From contig ONTT01000016.1 in assembly GCA_900320865.1 (NCBI GenBank), positions 1 through 40,155 of the forward strand: a stretch of DNA of 40,155 nucleotides, given 5' to 3'. Under the pieces are notes generated by a model. The model saw only the letters and a program-made list of their open reading frames with translations. It was not told the origin of the DNA and ran no database searches. How positions within the stretch are numbered: the stretch's first letter is position 1; every line of letters starts with the position of its first letter. Position numbers and translations under genes: made by a program. The stretch comes from an uncultured Bacteroidales bacterium (GTDB lineage Bacteria > Bacteroidota > Bacteroidia > Bacteroidales > Paludibacteraceae). Below are positions 33,482 through 40,155 of the stretch, in pieces.

Positions 33482-33672
33482 ATGAAGAGCGGAGGCTTCT
33501 CATCGAAAGTAGGTCTTATCATTTCTCTGCGTCCTCTTGTTTGGCCTTCCGCTTATTATGACGGAGTTCCTCGTCGGTAAACGCTCTGGGAAAAGTGTAT
33601 CTTGTTGCCCTGCGATGGTTGGTCCCGATTGCTATTATACTAATCTTCCTCAATAGCCTTGGGGTATTATAG
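33482..33672 (+). pseudogene. Remnant of a sodium-dependent (NSS family) transporter gene, internally deleted
   Basis: Three pieces of an NSS transporter (normally about 440-500 residues) occur in order in three different frames within 191 bp. ATG 33482 gives MKSGGFSSKVGLIIS, like the NSS N-terminus just before its first helix. Frame 33528-33593 gives CVLLFGLPLIMTEFLVGKRS, like the second helix and the following loop. Frame 33583-33672 gives ALGKVYLVALRWLVPIAIIL and then IFLNSLGVL with a TAG, like the NSS C-terminus. At least two out-of-frame deletions explain this. The assignment is from remembered family patterns. No intact copy is in the window. Confidence 0.72.
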
Positions 33673-33707
33673 ATAAGAAAGAAGCATTTAAGAATAAAAA
33701 TAGATAT

Positions 33708-34748
33708 ATGTTAAAAGATTCAATTCAAAATTTATTAGGTCAAGTGCGTGAAATGAACGCAGCTAACGCGGAAGAGTTGGAAGCGCTGCGTATCAAATAT
33801 CTCAGTAAGAAAGGTGAGATCACGACGCTTTTCAATGAGTTCCGTACGGTGCCTGCTGAGCAGAAACGTGAACTGGGTCAGTTATTGAACCAATTACGTC
33901 AAGAGACGGAAGGACGTATTAATGAGCTACGCGAGAAACTGGCCGAAAGCCAGGAAGCCAACGCAGAAAAACTCGACCTGACGCGTACACCCGATCCGAT
34001 CGCGTTAGGCACACGTCATCCTTTGTCCTTGGTAAGAGAAGAGATTATCGATATCTTCTCTCGTATTGGTTTTACCGTAGCAGAAGGACCGGAAGTAGAG
34101 GACGATAAACACGTCTATGGCATGCTGAATTTCGCACCCGAACACCCGGCGAGAGACATGCAGGATACGTTCTTTATTGAGAAAGAGATTGGGGTACAAA
34201 AACCCACAGACGTGCTGCTGCGTTCTCACACTTCTTCCGTACAGACACGTGTGATGACGAGCCAAAAACCGCCGATTCGTGTGCTTTGTCCGGGTCGTGT
34301 GTATCGTAATGAAGCCATCTCTGCCCGTGCACACTGTTTCTTCCATCAGGTAGAAGGACTCTATATTGATAAGAATGTCAGCTTTGCTGACCTGCGCGAA
34401 GCCCTGCTGTATTTTAGTAAGGAGATGTTTGGACCGGAGACCAAGATTCGTCTACGTCCGTCCTATTTCCCCTTCACAGAACCCAGCGCTGAGATGGATA
34501 TCAGTTGTAATATCTGTGGTGGTAAGGGCTGCTCGTTCTGTAAGAACACCGGTTGGGTGGAGATTCTTGGATGCGGAATGGTGGACCCGAATGTGTTGGA
34601 ATCTTGTGGTATAGATAGCAAAGAATATAGCGGATATGCCTTTGGAATGGGTGTGGAACGTATTACCAACCTCAAGTACCGAGTAAAAGACCTCCGCTTG
34701 TTCTCTGAAAACGATGTCCGTTTCTTGAAACAGTTTGAGAGCTGTTAA
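33708..34748 (+). CDS. pheS: Phenylalanyl-tRNA synthetase alpha subunit
   Basis: PheS is the catalytic alpha subunit of the (alpha-beta)2 PheRS that charges tRNA-Phe. The 346-residue product has the N-terminal coiled-coil (about 1-90) that grips tRNA and a class II core. The core contains HPLSLVREEI, the RVYRNEAISARAHCFFHQVEG motif 2 region, and the motif 3 GFAFGMGVERI-like segment (AFGMGVERITNLKY). A four-cysteine insert (CNICGGKGCSFCKNTGWVEI) is present, as in many relatives. pheT is not adjacent. The promoter is not obvious; the gene follows the NSS remnant, which may carry its expression signals. It ends in a 4-bp overlap with the convergent fbp stop. Confidence 0.96.
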   Translation: MLKDSIQNLLGQVREMNAANAEELEALRIKYLSKKGEITTLFNEFRTVPAEQKRELGQLLNQLRQETEGRINELREKLAESQEANAEKLDLTRTPDPIALGTRHPLSLVREEIIDIFSRIGFTVAEGPEVEDDKHVYGMLNFAPEHPARDMQDTFFIEKEIGVQKPTDVLLRSHTSSVQTRVMTSQKPPIRVLCPGRVYRNEAISARAHCFFHQVEGLYIDKNVSFADLREALLYFSKEMFGPETKIRLRPSYFPFTEPSAEMDISCNICGGKGCSFCKNTGWVEILGCGMVDPNVLESCGIDSKEYSGYAFGMGVERITNLKYRVKDLRLFSENDVRFLKQFESC

Positions 34749-36754
34749 GATAAACGCTCTCTTAATGTACCGGAACGGTACGCTTGAAGGAGTTGTTCGA
34801 GACTGTTAATCTGCTCGAGCAACTCTTTTCCTTTATCCGTGTCTTTAATATGCATGCGTTGTCCGCTGAAGTCCTGCAACAGGGTGCGGCTATGAATATC
34901 ACTGCCGGATAAAATAGCCTGTTCCCGACTCTCAAACGACTCGTGCTCAACTAACTGAATACCATGACTGTTGTATATCAGCGTATAGCCGGCAATACCT
35001 GTTTTCTCTTGATAAGGCTTTGAGAAGCCTCCGTCAATTACAAATCGCTTGCCATTCGCGCGAATCGGAGTCTCTCCTTTTATAGTGCGCACGGGCACGT
35101 GACCGTTGATGATTCGTCCCGTTGTAGGATCTAAACCGAACTCTTTCAAAATAGCTTCACATACCTTCTCGTCATCCGATAAAGTGAAATAGGCTCCCTT
35201 TTTCTCCTCTTGCGGTGCCTTGTCTGCAATAAAGTAGCGTTCGAAGGTAGTCATCTTATCCTTGTTATACAGCGGCGAGAATTCTCCCTCCCAAAGATAA
35301 AGCAGATAGTCCAGTGCATTTTGCTTGGTTTGACCAACACCATAATAGGCCTGCCGAATAATCTCATCCGTGCGGTCCATAAGCGCCTTGCCGGACACGC
35401 GTTTACCAAACACTTCCGCCTCGGAGAACGATCCGTCGGCATTTAATGGAATAGCCGCATGGTAGAGTAGGAAGCCGTTACGAACCAAATAGAGTGATCC
35501 ATGTTCATATAACAAGCGCAAATGACGCTGCATTTTCTCGCTCTTGCGGAAAGAACGCGCTAACTGCTTCATCAGATCCAACTCGTATTGACTCAACTCA
35601 TACGGCTGTTCGGAATCTATAGTCGGTAGATTGGTATCCGTTAACGGATAGGTCTTGCCCTCTAACGTAATTGTACCTGCCTTGAAATCAATCTTATCCA
35701 ACAGCGCACGGTGATCCATGTGCCATTCAGGATGACGAAGAACCGTTTGACCTTCTAACTTAAACTGGATGATCGATATCGCTTTGTGCATCTTGGCCAT
35801 CAGCTGTGCCGAACGGGTCAGACGCGGATTGTTCTCAAAATCTTTCGTCTGCCAGATTGTACACGGGTCATCCCCGTACACCGTCATCGCAAAGTTAGCT
35901 AATGGCAATAAGTTGATACCATAACCCTCTTCGAGGGTTTCAATATTGGCATAACGGATACTGACGCGCAGCACCGTAGCAATCAAAGCCCAGTTACCGG
36001 CCATCGCACCCATCCATTCGATATCGTGATTACCCCATTGGATATCGTAATCGCGCACCGTGGAGAGCACATCCAATATCTTAGCTGCACCCGAACCTCT
36101 ATCGAAGATATCGCCTACGATATGAAGCGTATCAATGGTCAGCGAGTGAATCAGGTAACTGATGACAATAATTAATTGATCCGCACAGCCGGTCTCAATA
36201 ATGGCATCAATGATCGCATTATAGTAGGTCTGTCTGTCTTTTTGCTCCAGACGTGACTCATGCAGCAATTCGCGGATGATATATGCGTACTGAGGCAGCA
36301 GCAGTTTCTCCACTTTAGAGCGACTGTACTTGATCGTAACCGCGCGTGCAATATCTACTACCTGATGCAAGCGTGTACGATACCAATCCTCCAGCGTCTT
36401 CAATTCGCAAATCTGTGAATTAAGACTGATAATACCATCTACTTGCTCGCCCGCATAAAAGCGTTTGATAATCTCTATGCGCTCATCCGGATAATAGATA
36501 AGCGCACAGAGAGCCCGTTTCTCTTCCTCCGCCATGGTGTCGCCATATACCTCGTCCACTTTCCTGCGTACTACTCCCGAGGCATTCTTAATCATATGAA
36601 TGAAGGCCATCGATGCACCATGAAGGTCACTCACGAAATGTTCGGTACCTTTGGGCAAAGATAGAATAGCACGAAGATTGATTAACTCCGTGATAACAGC
36701 TTGCGCATTCGGGAATTTCTCGCTCAGTAGGCGAAGATAACGTTCGTCAGTCAT
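34745..36754 (-). CDS. fbp: Fructose-1,6-bisphosphatase, class III
   Basis: This enzyme hydrolyses fructose 1,6-bisphosphate to fructose 6-phosphate in gluconeogenesis. The 669-residue product is full length for class III, a metallophosphoesterase-type FBPase found in Firmicutes and Bacteroidota. Metal-binding motifs are in order: FVSDLHG, HIVGDIFDRG and WGNHDIEWMG, with INGHVPVRTIKGETP near the C-terminus. It lies 21 bp downstream of hpf on the same strand and is probably co-transcribed, tying gluconeogenesis to stationary-phase ribosome hibernation. Its stop shares TTAA with the pheS stop. Confidence 0.96.
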   Translation of the reverse strand: MTDERYLRLLSEKFPNAQAVITELINLRAILSLPKGTEHFVSDLHGASMAFIHMIKNASGVVRRKVDEVYGDTMAEEEKRALCALIYYPDERIEIIKRFYAGEQVDGIISLNSQICELKTLEDWYRTRLHQVVDIARAVTIKYSRSKVEKLLLPQYAYIIRELLHESRLEQKDRQTYYNAIIDAIIETGCADQLIIVISYLIHSLTIDTLHIVGDIFDRGSGAAKILDVLSTVRDYDIQWGNHDIEWMGAMAGNWALIATVLRVSIRYANIETLEEGYGINLLPLANFAMTVYGDDPCTIWQTKDFENNPRLTRSAQLMAKMHKAISIIQFKLEGQTVLRHPEWHMDHRALLDKIDFKAGTITLEGKTYPLTDTNLPTIDSEQPYELSQYELDLMKQLARSFRKSEKMQRHLRLLYEHGSLYLVRNGFLLYHAAIPLNADGSFSEAEVFGKRVSGKALMDRTDEIIRQAYYGVGQTKQNALDYLLYLWEGEFSPLYNKDKMTTFERYFIADKAPQEEKKGAYFTLSDDEKVCEAILKEFGLDPTTGRIINGHVPVRTIKGETPIRANGKRFVIDGGFSKPYQEKTGIAGYTLIYNSHGIQLVEHESFESREQAILSGSDIHSRTLLQDFSGQRMHIKDTDKGKELLEQINSLEQLLQAYRSGTLRERLS

Positions 36755-36775
36755 AGGGCGGGGGAAAGAATGGTT

Positions 36776-37051
36776 TTATCCGTTTTTACGACGTTCTAAT
36801 TGAGTCTCAAGTGCATTCAGACACGCATCAATACCTTCTTCAAAGGTATCAGCCGTCTTCTCTGCAAATAAGCCTGCAATACGAATCTTTACTTCTTTGT
36901 TCAGATTGGTCTGCGGCTTTACTACCGACATACGAATCTCTACTTTGTCATCGCCGTTGAGGTGACGCTCAAAACGATTCATTTTCTTCTCGATAAACTG
37001 CTCCAGTTTGTCTGCCATTTCGAAATTTACGGCATTAATGGTCAAGTTCAT
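36776..37051 (-). CDS. hpf: Ribosome hibernation promoting factor (short HPF/RaiA type)
   Basis: HPF binds the 30S decoding region in stationary phase and promotes dimerisation or silencing of 70S ribosomes. The 91-residue product is the short form: MNLTINAVNFEMADKLEQFI, then basic helix KKMNRFERHL, strands, and a C-terminal helix. It lacks the long-HPF dimerisation domain, so a short-form mechanism is expected; which one is not shown. It is first in a minus-strand unit with fbp and divergent from gcvP, with overlapping promoters. Confidence 0.92.
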   Translation of the reverse strand: MNLTINAVNFEMADKLEQFIEKKMNRFERHLNGDDKVEIRMSVVKPQTNLNKEVKIRIAGLFAEKTADTFEEGIDACLNALETQLERRKNG

Positions 37052-37087
37052 AGTACTTAAAATTTAATGGGTTATTGAAATTTGTTG

Positions 37088-37119
37088 CAAAAATACAAAA
37101 TAATTTTGATATATGCAAA
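37088..37119 (-). promoter_or_regulatory. Promoter of hpf-fbp
   Basis: On the minus strand, TTTG (37119-37116) continues as TTTGCATATATC, with TATTTTTG (37095-37088) after 20 bp. It interlocks with the gcvP promoter. Confidence 0.85.
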
Positions 37120-37135
37120 AAAAAGTGTAACTTTG
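37105..37135 (+). promoter_or_regulatory. Promoter of gcvP
   Basis: TTTG at 37105-37108 and TAACTTTG at 37128-37135 have a 19-bp spacer containing an A-tract. The 37-base leader is too short for a glycine riboswitch. Confidence 0.85.
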
Positions 37136-37172
37136 CAGCGATTTTTACGAAAATAATAAGAACTATCTGGAT

Positions 37173-39995
37173 ATGAAGGTAAACTATTTGGAGTCCCGGC
37201 ATATTGGACTCAGGTCGGAAGACGAGAAAAAGATGCTTGAGGCGATCGGCGCAGAGTCAATAGAGGCTTTGGTGCGCGAAACAATGCCGGCAGATATCTT
37301 GCTGCCGGAATCCATTGATTTGGATGAACCCTATACGGAGCAGAAGATGCTGGACATCGCCGAGATGAGTCTGGCGGACAACGCCCCTGCTCGCTCGTAT
37401 ATCGGTCGCGGATGGTATGGGGCAATTACCCCTGCCGTCATTCGTCGTAATATCCTCGAGAACCCGGTTTGGTATACCTCGTATACCCCGTACCAGGCTG
37501 AGGTCAGTCAAGGCCGTTTGGAGGCATTGTTTGTATTCCAAACGATGATTAGCGACCTCACCGGGCTGCCTCTGGCTAACTGCTCGCTGCTCGATGAAGC
37601 AACCGCAGCAGCGGAGTCCGTCACGATGATGCGTAATTTGCGTTCACGCGACCAGATTAAAGTGAACGTACGGAAAATCTTTGTGGATGAGAAAATCTGG
37701 CCGAATACCTTATCTGTTTTGCGCACACGCGCGAAAGGACAAGATATCGAGATCGTTACCGGTAGTTATGCCGATTTTACGCCTTCTGCAGAGTTCTTTG
37801 GAGCACTCGTTCAGTGGCCCAATAGCGATGGCTCTATCGAGGAATACGATGCCTTTATCGAGGATTGCCATGCCGCCGGATTGAAAGTGACGGTTGTGGC
37901 GGATCTCATGGCTTTGGCGCTGCTCAAACCGCTTGATGCAGATATTATGTGCGGTACTGCCCAGCGTTTTGGTTTGCCGATGGGCTTTGGTGGACCTACT
38001 GCCGGTTATATGGCTACGCGCGATGAGTATAAACGCGATATGCCGGGTCGAATTATAGGTCTTAGCAAAGATAAATACGAGCGTCCGGCGTATCGCTTGG
38101 CTTTGCAGACACGCGAGCAACATATCAAACGCGAGAAGGCCACATCGAATATCTGTACAGCAGAGGCCTTGTCCGCCATGATGGCAGGTATGTATGGCGT
38201 TTATCACGGCGCGGAAGGTATTCGTGAAATTGCGGAGGGTATTCATGCCAAAGCTGCTTACCTGAGCGAGATGCTGCAGGCTTACGGATACACCCAAGAG
38301 AACGCGGAGTTCTTCGATACCCTGAAGATTACTGCAAGCGAAGCTGGAGAGAACTGGATAAATAACTTGCGTGAGAAGGCTGAAGACCTCGGTGTAAACC
38401 TCTATTATGACCCGCAAGGGTGGGTTGGCCTCTCGATCGACGAGACGGTTGATATCGATGACATGAATGATCTGATTGAACTCTTTGCAGAGGCTTCGGG
38501 TAATGTGCCGCAATACGAGGAGTCCGATGAGGCGTTTGAAGGTCTCTGGGCAATCGAGGAGAACCGTGTGCGCGAAGTGGACTATCTGCAAGCGCCGGTC
38601 TTCCAACTCTATCATACAGAGACGGAACTGATGCGCTATCTCAAGCGCTTGGACCGCAAAGATATCTCCCTAGCAACCTCGATGATCCCTCTGGGCAGCT
38701 GTACGATGAAGCTTAACCCGGCTGCAGCTATGATTCCTATCACTTTCAGTGGAGCCATGAACGTGCATCCTCTGGCACCGGAAGAGCAGGTAACCGGATA
38801 CCTTAATATTATGGAGGAACTCCAAAGTCAACTCTGTGCGATTACCGGTTTTGATGCCTGCACCCTGCAGCCCACATCCGGTGCAGCAGGAGAATATACA
38901 GGCCTCGTAGTGATTCGCGAGTTCCTGGAGCGTCAAGGTAAATCTCAACGTAAGGTTCTTCTTATTCCTGCTTCTGCGCATGGTACGAACCCTGCTTCTT
39001 GCGTGCAGGCCGGCTTTACACCATGCGTCGTAAAATGCGATGAACAAGGAAACACCGACCTGACGGATTGGAAAGCCAAAGCGGAAGAGAACAAAGACGT
39101 TCTGGCCGGCTGTATGATTACGTATCCGTCCACGCATGGTATCTTCGAACAGGCAATTCGTGAAATGATCGCTGCTGTGCACGATAATGGTGGACTGGTT
39201 TATATGGATGGAGCCAATATGAATGCGCAGATAGGTTGGACCAATCCTGCCTTCATTGGCGCCGATGTATGCCACCTCAATCTCCATAAGTCCTTTGCTT
39301 CTCCTCACGGAGGAGGCGGACCGGGAGCCGGAGCCGTATGCTGCGTGGAGAAGATGGCGGACTGTCTGCCGAGCGAAGATCATAACCGCGTCTCGTCTGC
39401 CCTCTACGGCAACGCGAATATGGCGCTGATCTCCTGGGGCTATATCGCCATGATGGGTGCTGAGGGTTTACGCCATGCTACAGCAGCGGCTATCCTCTCT
39501 GCCAACTACATGGCGAAACGTCTGAAAGATGCCTATGGCATCGTTTATACAGGTGCTACAGGTAGAGTAGGACATGAACTGATTCTTGACTGCCGCCAAT
39601 TCCATGCCATCGGCATTACCGAAGCCGATATCGCGAAGCGTCTGATGGACTATGGCTATCACGCACCTACGCTCTCTTTCCCGGTACATGGTACCTTGAT
39701 GGTAGAACCTACGGAGTCTGAGTCGTTGCAAGAAATTGACCGTTTCTGTGATGTCTTATTGCAGATTCGTCAAGAGATTGCTGATATCGAATCTGGTAAA
39801 GCGGATAAGACTGATAATGTGTTAGTTAACGCGCCGCACCCTGAATACGAAGTAGTAGCCGACGAGTGGAATCACGTCTATTCGCGTCGTGAGGCCGCAT
39901 ACCCGACGGAGTGGGTGGCTCAGACTAAGTTCTGGTGCCCCGTAGGTCGCGTAGATAACGGCTTCGGTGACCGTAACCTTGTTGCTAAATTCTAA
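37173..39995 (+). CDS. gcvP: Glycine dehydrogenase (decarboxylating), P-protein of the glycine cleavage system
   Basis: GcvP decarboxylates glycine with pyridoxal phosphate and passes the aminomethyl group to lipoyl-GcvH. GcvT then transfers its carbon to tetrahydrofolate. The 940-residue product is the fused form carrying both the N-terminal (about 1-430) and C-terminal (about 450-900) halves. The PLP lysine is Lys706 in HLNLHKSFASPHGGGGPGAG; the substrate tunnel motif PLGSCTMKLNPAA is also present. gcvT, gcvH and lpd are not nearby. It joins GlyA and FolD in the one-carbon network of this window. The leader is short and no regulatory RNA is seen. Confidence 0.97.
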   Translation: MKVNYLESRHIGLRSEDEKKMLEAIGAESIEALVRETMPADILLPESIDLDEPYTEQKMLDIAEMSLADNAPARSYIGRGWYGAITPAVIRRNILENPVWYTSYTPYQAEVSQGRLEALFVFQTMISDLTGLPLANCSLLDEATAAAESVTMMRNLRSRDQIKVNVRKIFVDEKIWPNTLSVLRTRAKGQDIEIVTGSYADFTPSAEFFGALVQWPNSDGSIEEYDAFIEDCHAAGLKVTVVADLMALALLKPLDADIMCGTAQRFGLPMGFGGPTAGYMATRDEYKRDMPGRIIGLSKDKYERPAYRLALQTREQHIKREKATSNICTAEALSAMMAGMYGVYHGAEGIREIAEGIHAKAAYLSEMLQAYGYTQENAEFFDTLKITASEAGENWINNLREKAEDLGVNLYYDPQGWVGLSIDETVDIDDMNDLIELFAEASGNVPQYEESDEAFEGLWAIEENRVREVDYLQAPVFQLYHTETELMRYLKRLDRKDISLATSMIPLGSCTMKLNPAAAMIPITFSGAMNVHPLAPEEQVTGYLNIMEELQSQLCAITGFDACTLQPTSGAAGEYTGLVVIREFLERQGKSQRKVLLIPASAHGTNPASCVQAGFTPCVVKCDEQGNTDLTDWKAKAEENKDVLAGCMITYPSTHGIFEQAIREMIAAVHDNGGLVYMDGANMNAQIGWTNPAFIGADVCHLNLHKSFASPHGGGGPGAGAVCCVEKMADCLPSEDHNRVSSALYGNANMALISWGYIAMMGAEGLRHATAAAILSANYMAKRLKDAYGIVYTGATGRVGHELILDCRQFHAIGITEADIAKRLMDYGYHAPTLSFPVHGTLMVEPTESESLQEIDRFCDVLLQIRQEIADIESGKADKTDNVLVNAPHPEYEVVADEWNHVYSRREAAYPTEWVAQTKFWCPVGRVDNGFGDRNLVAKF

Positions 39996-40006
39996 ACAGG
40001 CATCCT

Positions 40007-40155
40007 GTGAGAGAGAATATAAAACAAAAGTCCAACCTCCGCGAGCATCTGAAAGAGTACAGGCGTACCTTGCCGTGGATCATGCTCAAGGAGCTGTTCA
40101 TGATCGCCCTCAGTACGATCCCTTATGCCCTGACTGTGAACCAGCTGTTAGTGCC
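40007..40155 (+). CDS. Start of a YitT-like membrane protein (3' end outside window)
   Basis: A GTG at 40007, 11 bp after the gcvP stop, opens a frame to the window edge (49 residues). After a basic N-terminus it reads IMLKELFMIALSTIPYALTV then NQLLV. The latter resembles the first helix of YitT/DUF161 integral membrane proteins, which continue with a Gly-rich GGVTG. The family function is unclear. Co-orientation and spacing suggest transcription with gcvP. The assignment is tentative because only the start is seen. Confidence 0.55.
   Translation, partial: MRENIKQKSNLREHLKEYRRTLPWIMLKELFMIALSTIPYALTVNQLLV

Noticed and set aside
37136-37172. Glycine riboswitch upstream of gcvP
   Set aside because: Only 37 bases separate the -7 element from the ATG, far too short for a glycine aptamer.
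37710-38615. 301-residue minus-strand open frame inside gcvP
   Set aside because: Shadow of the gcvP coding sequence; composition and lack of motifs give no support.

Overview
The window reads as a chromosomal segment of a Bacteroidota bacterium, most likely of the order Bacteroidales. The evidence is the promoter type (a TTTG -33 element and a TAnnTTTG -7 element, found at ten places with 19-20 bp spacing), weak Shine-Dalgarno sequences, and families largely or typically found in this phylum: a type IX secretion plug protein (DUF5103), a DUF4837 lipoprotein, a GSCFA protein, a PepSY-like secreted protein, a DPP-IV peptidase and class III fructose bisphosphatase. The genus cannot be fixed from the sequence. 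No phage, transposase, CRISPR or rRNA is seen.

Layout. Bases 1-5754 hold the end of an unknown gene and a terminator whose hairpin overlaps the ffh promoter. They are followed by a likely operon: ffh, a His-rich membrane protein, folD, prfA, rsmE and a PAP2 phosphatase. Bases 5648-16824 hold a convergent Spy-like gene, then plus-strand runs: a LolC/E permease with a GSCFA protein; a secreted protein with DPP-IV; a sugar MFS transporter, ROK kinase, NodB deacetylase, Ig-like lipoprotein and pnuC. Bases 16832-22200 hold a DUF4837 lipoprotein divergent from an AraC regulator, then glyA, tRNA-Thr(CGT), the T9SS plug gene and a PepSY-like gene. Bases 22229-26347 are the lysS-gpsA-pgi operon on the minus strand. 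A 376-bp control region then separates lysS from gdhA, a receiver/PPDK-like protein, a Na/Pi cotransporter and a SIMPL protein. A decayed NSS transporter, pheS, fbp and hpf (minus strand), gcvP, and the start of a YitT-like gene close the window.

Function. This is mostly housekeeping: protein targeting and translation (ffh, prfA, rsmE, lysS, pheS, hpf, tRNA-Thr), one-carbon and glycine metabolism (folD, glyA, gcvP), hexose uptake and gluconeogenesis (MFS, ROK kinase, pgi, fbp), glutamate synthesis or breakdown (gdhA), lipid precursor supply (gpsA, PAP2) and envelope biogenesis.

The unusual signal is repeat DNA placed at functional boundaries. Heptamer arrays fill two gaps of the ffh operon and flank a hairpin in a third, and one array supplies a start codon. 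A 9-bp minisatellite puts 19 Asn-Gly-Thr/Ala tripeptides inside lysyl-tRNA synthetase. A 33-bp hairpin repeat with compensatory changes lies between two convergent genes. Four 11-bp phased repeats lie upstream of gdhA. Other points of interest are an extended, A-tract-bearing -33 promoter motif, an NSS transporter reduced to about 190 bp in three frames, and a receiver-domain protein fused to a PPDK-type ATP-binding domain without its phosphohistidine partner domain.
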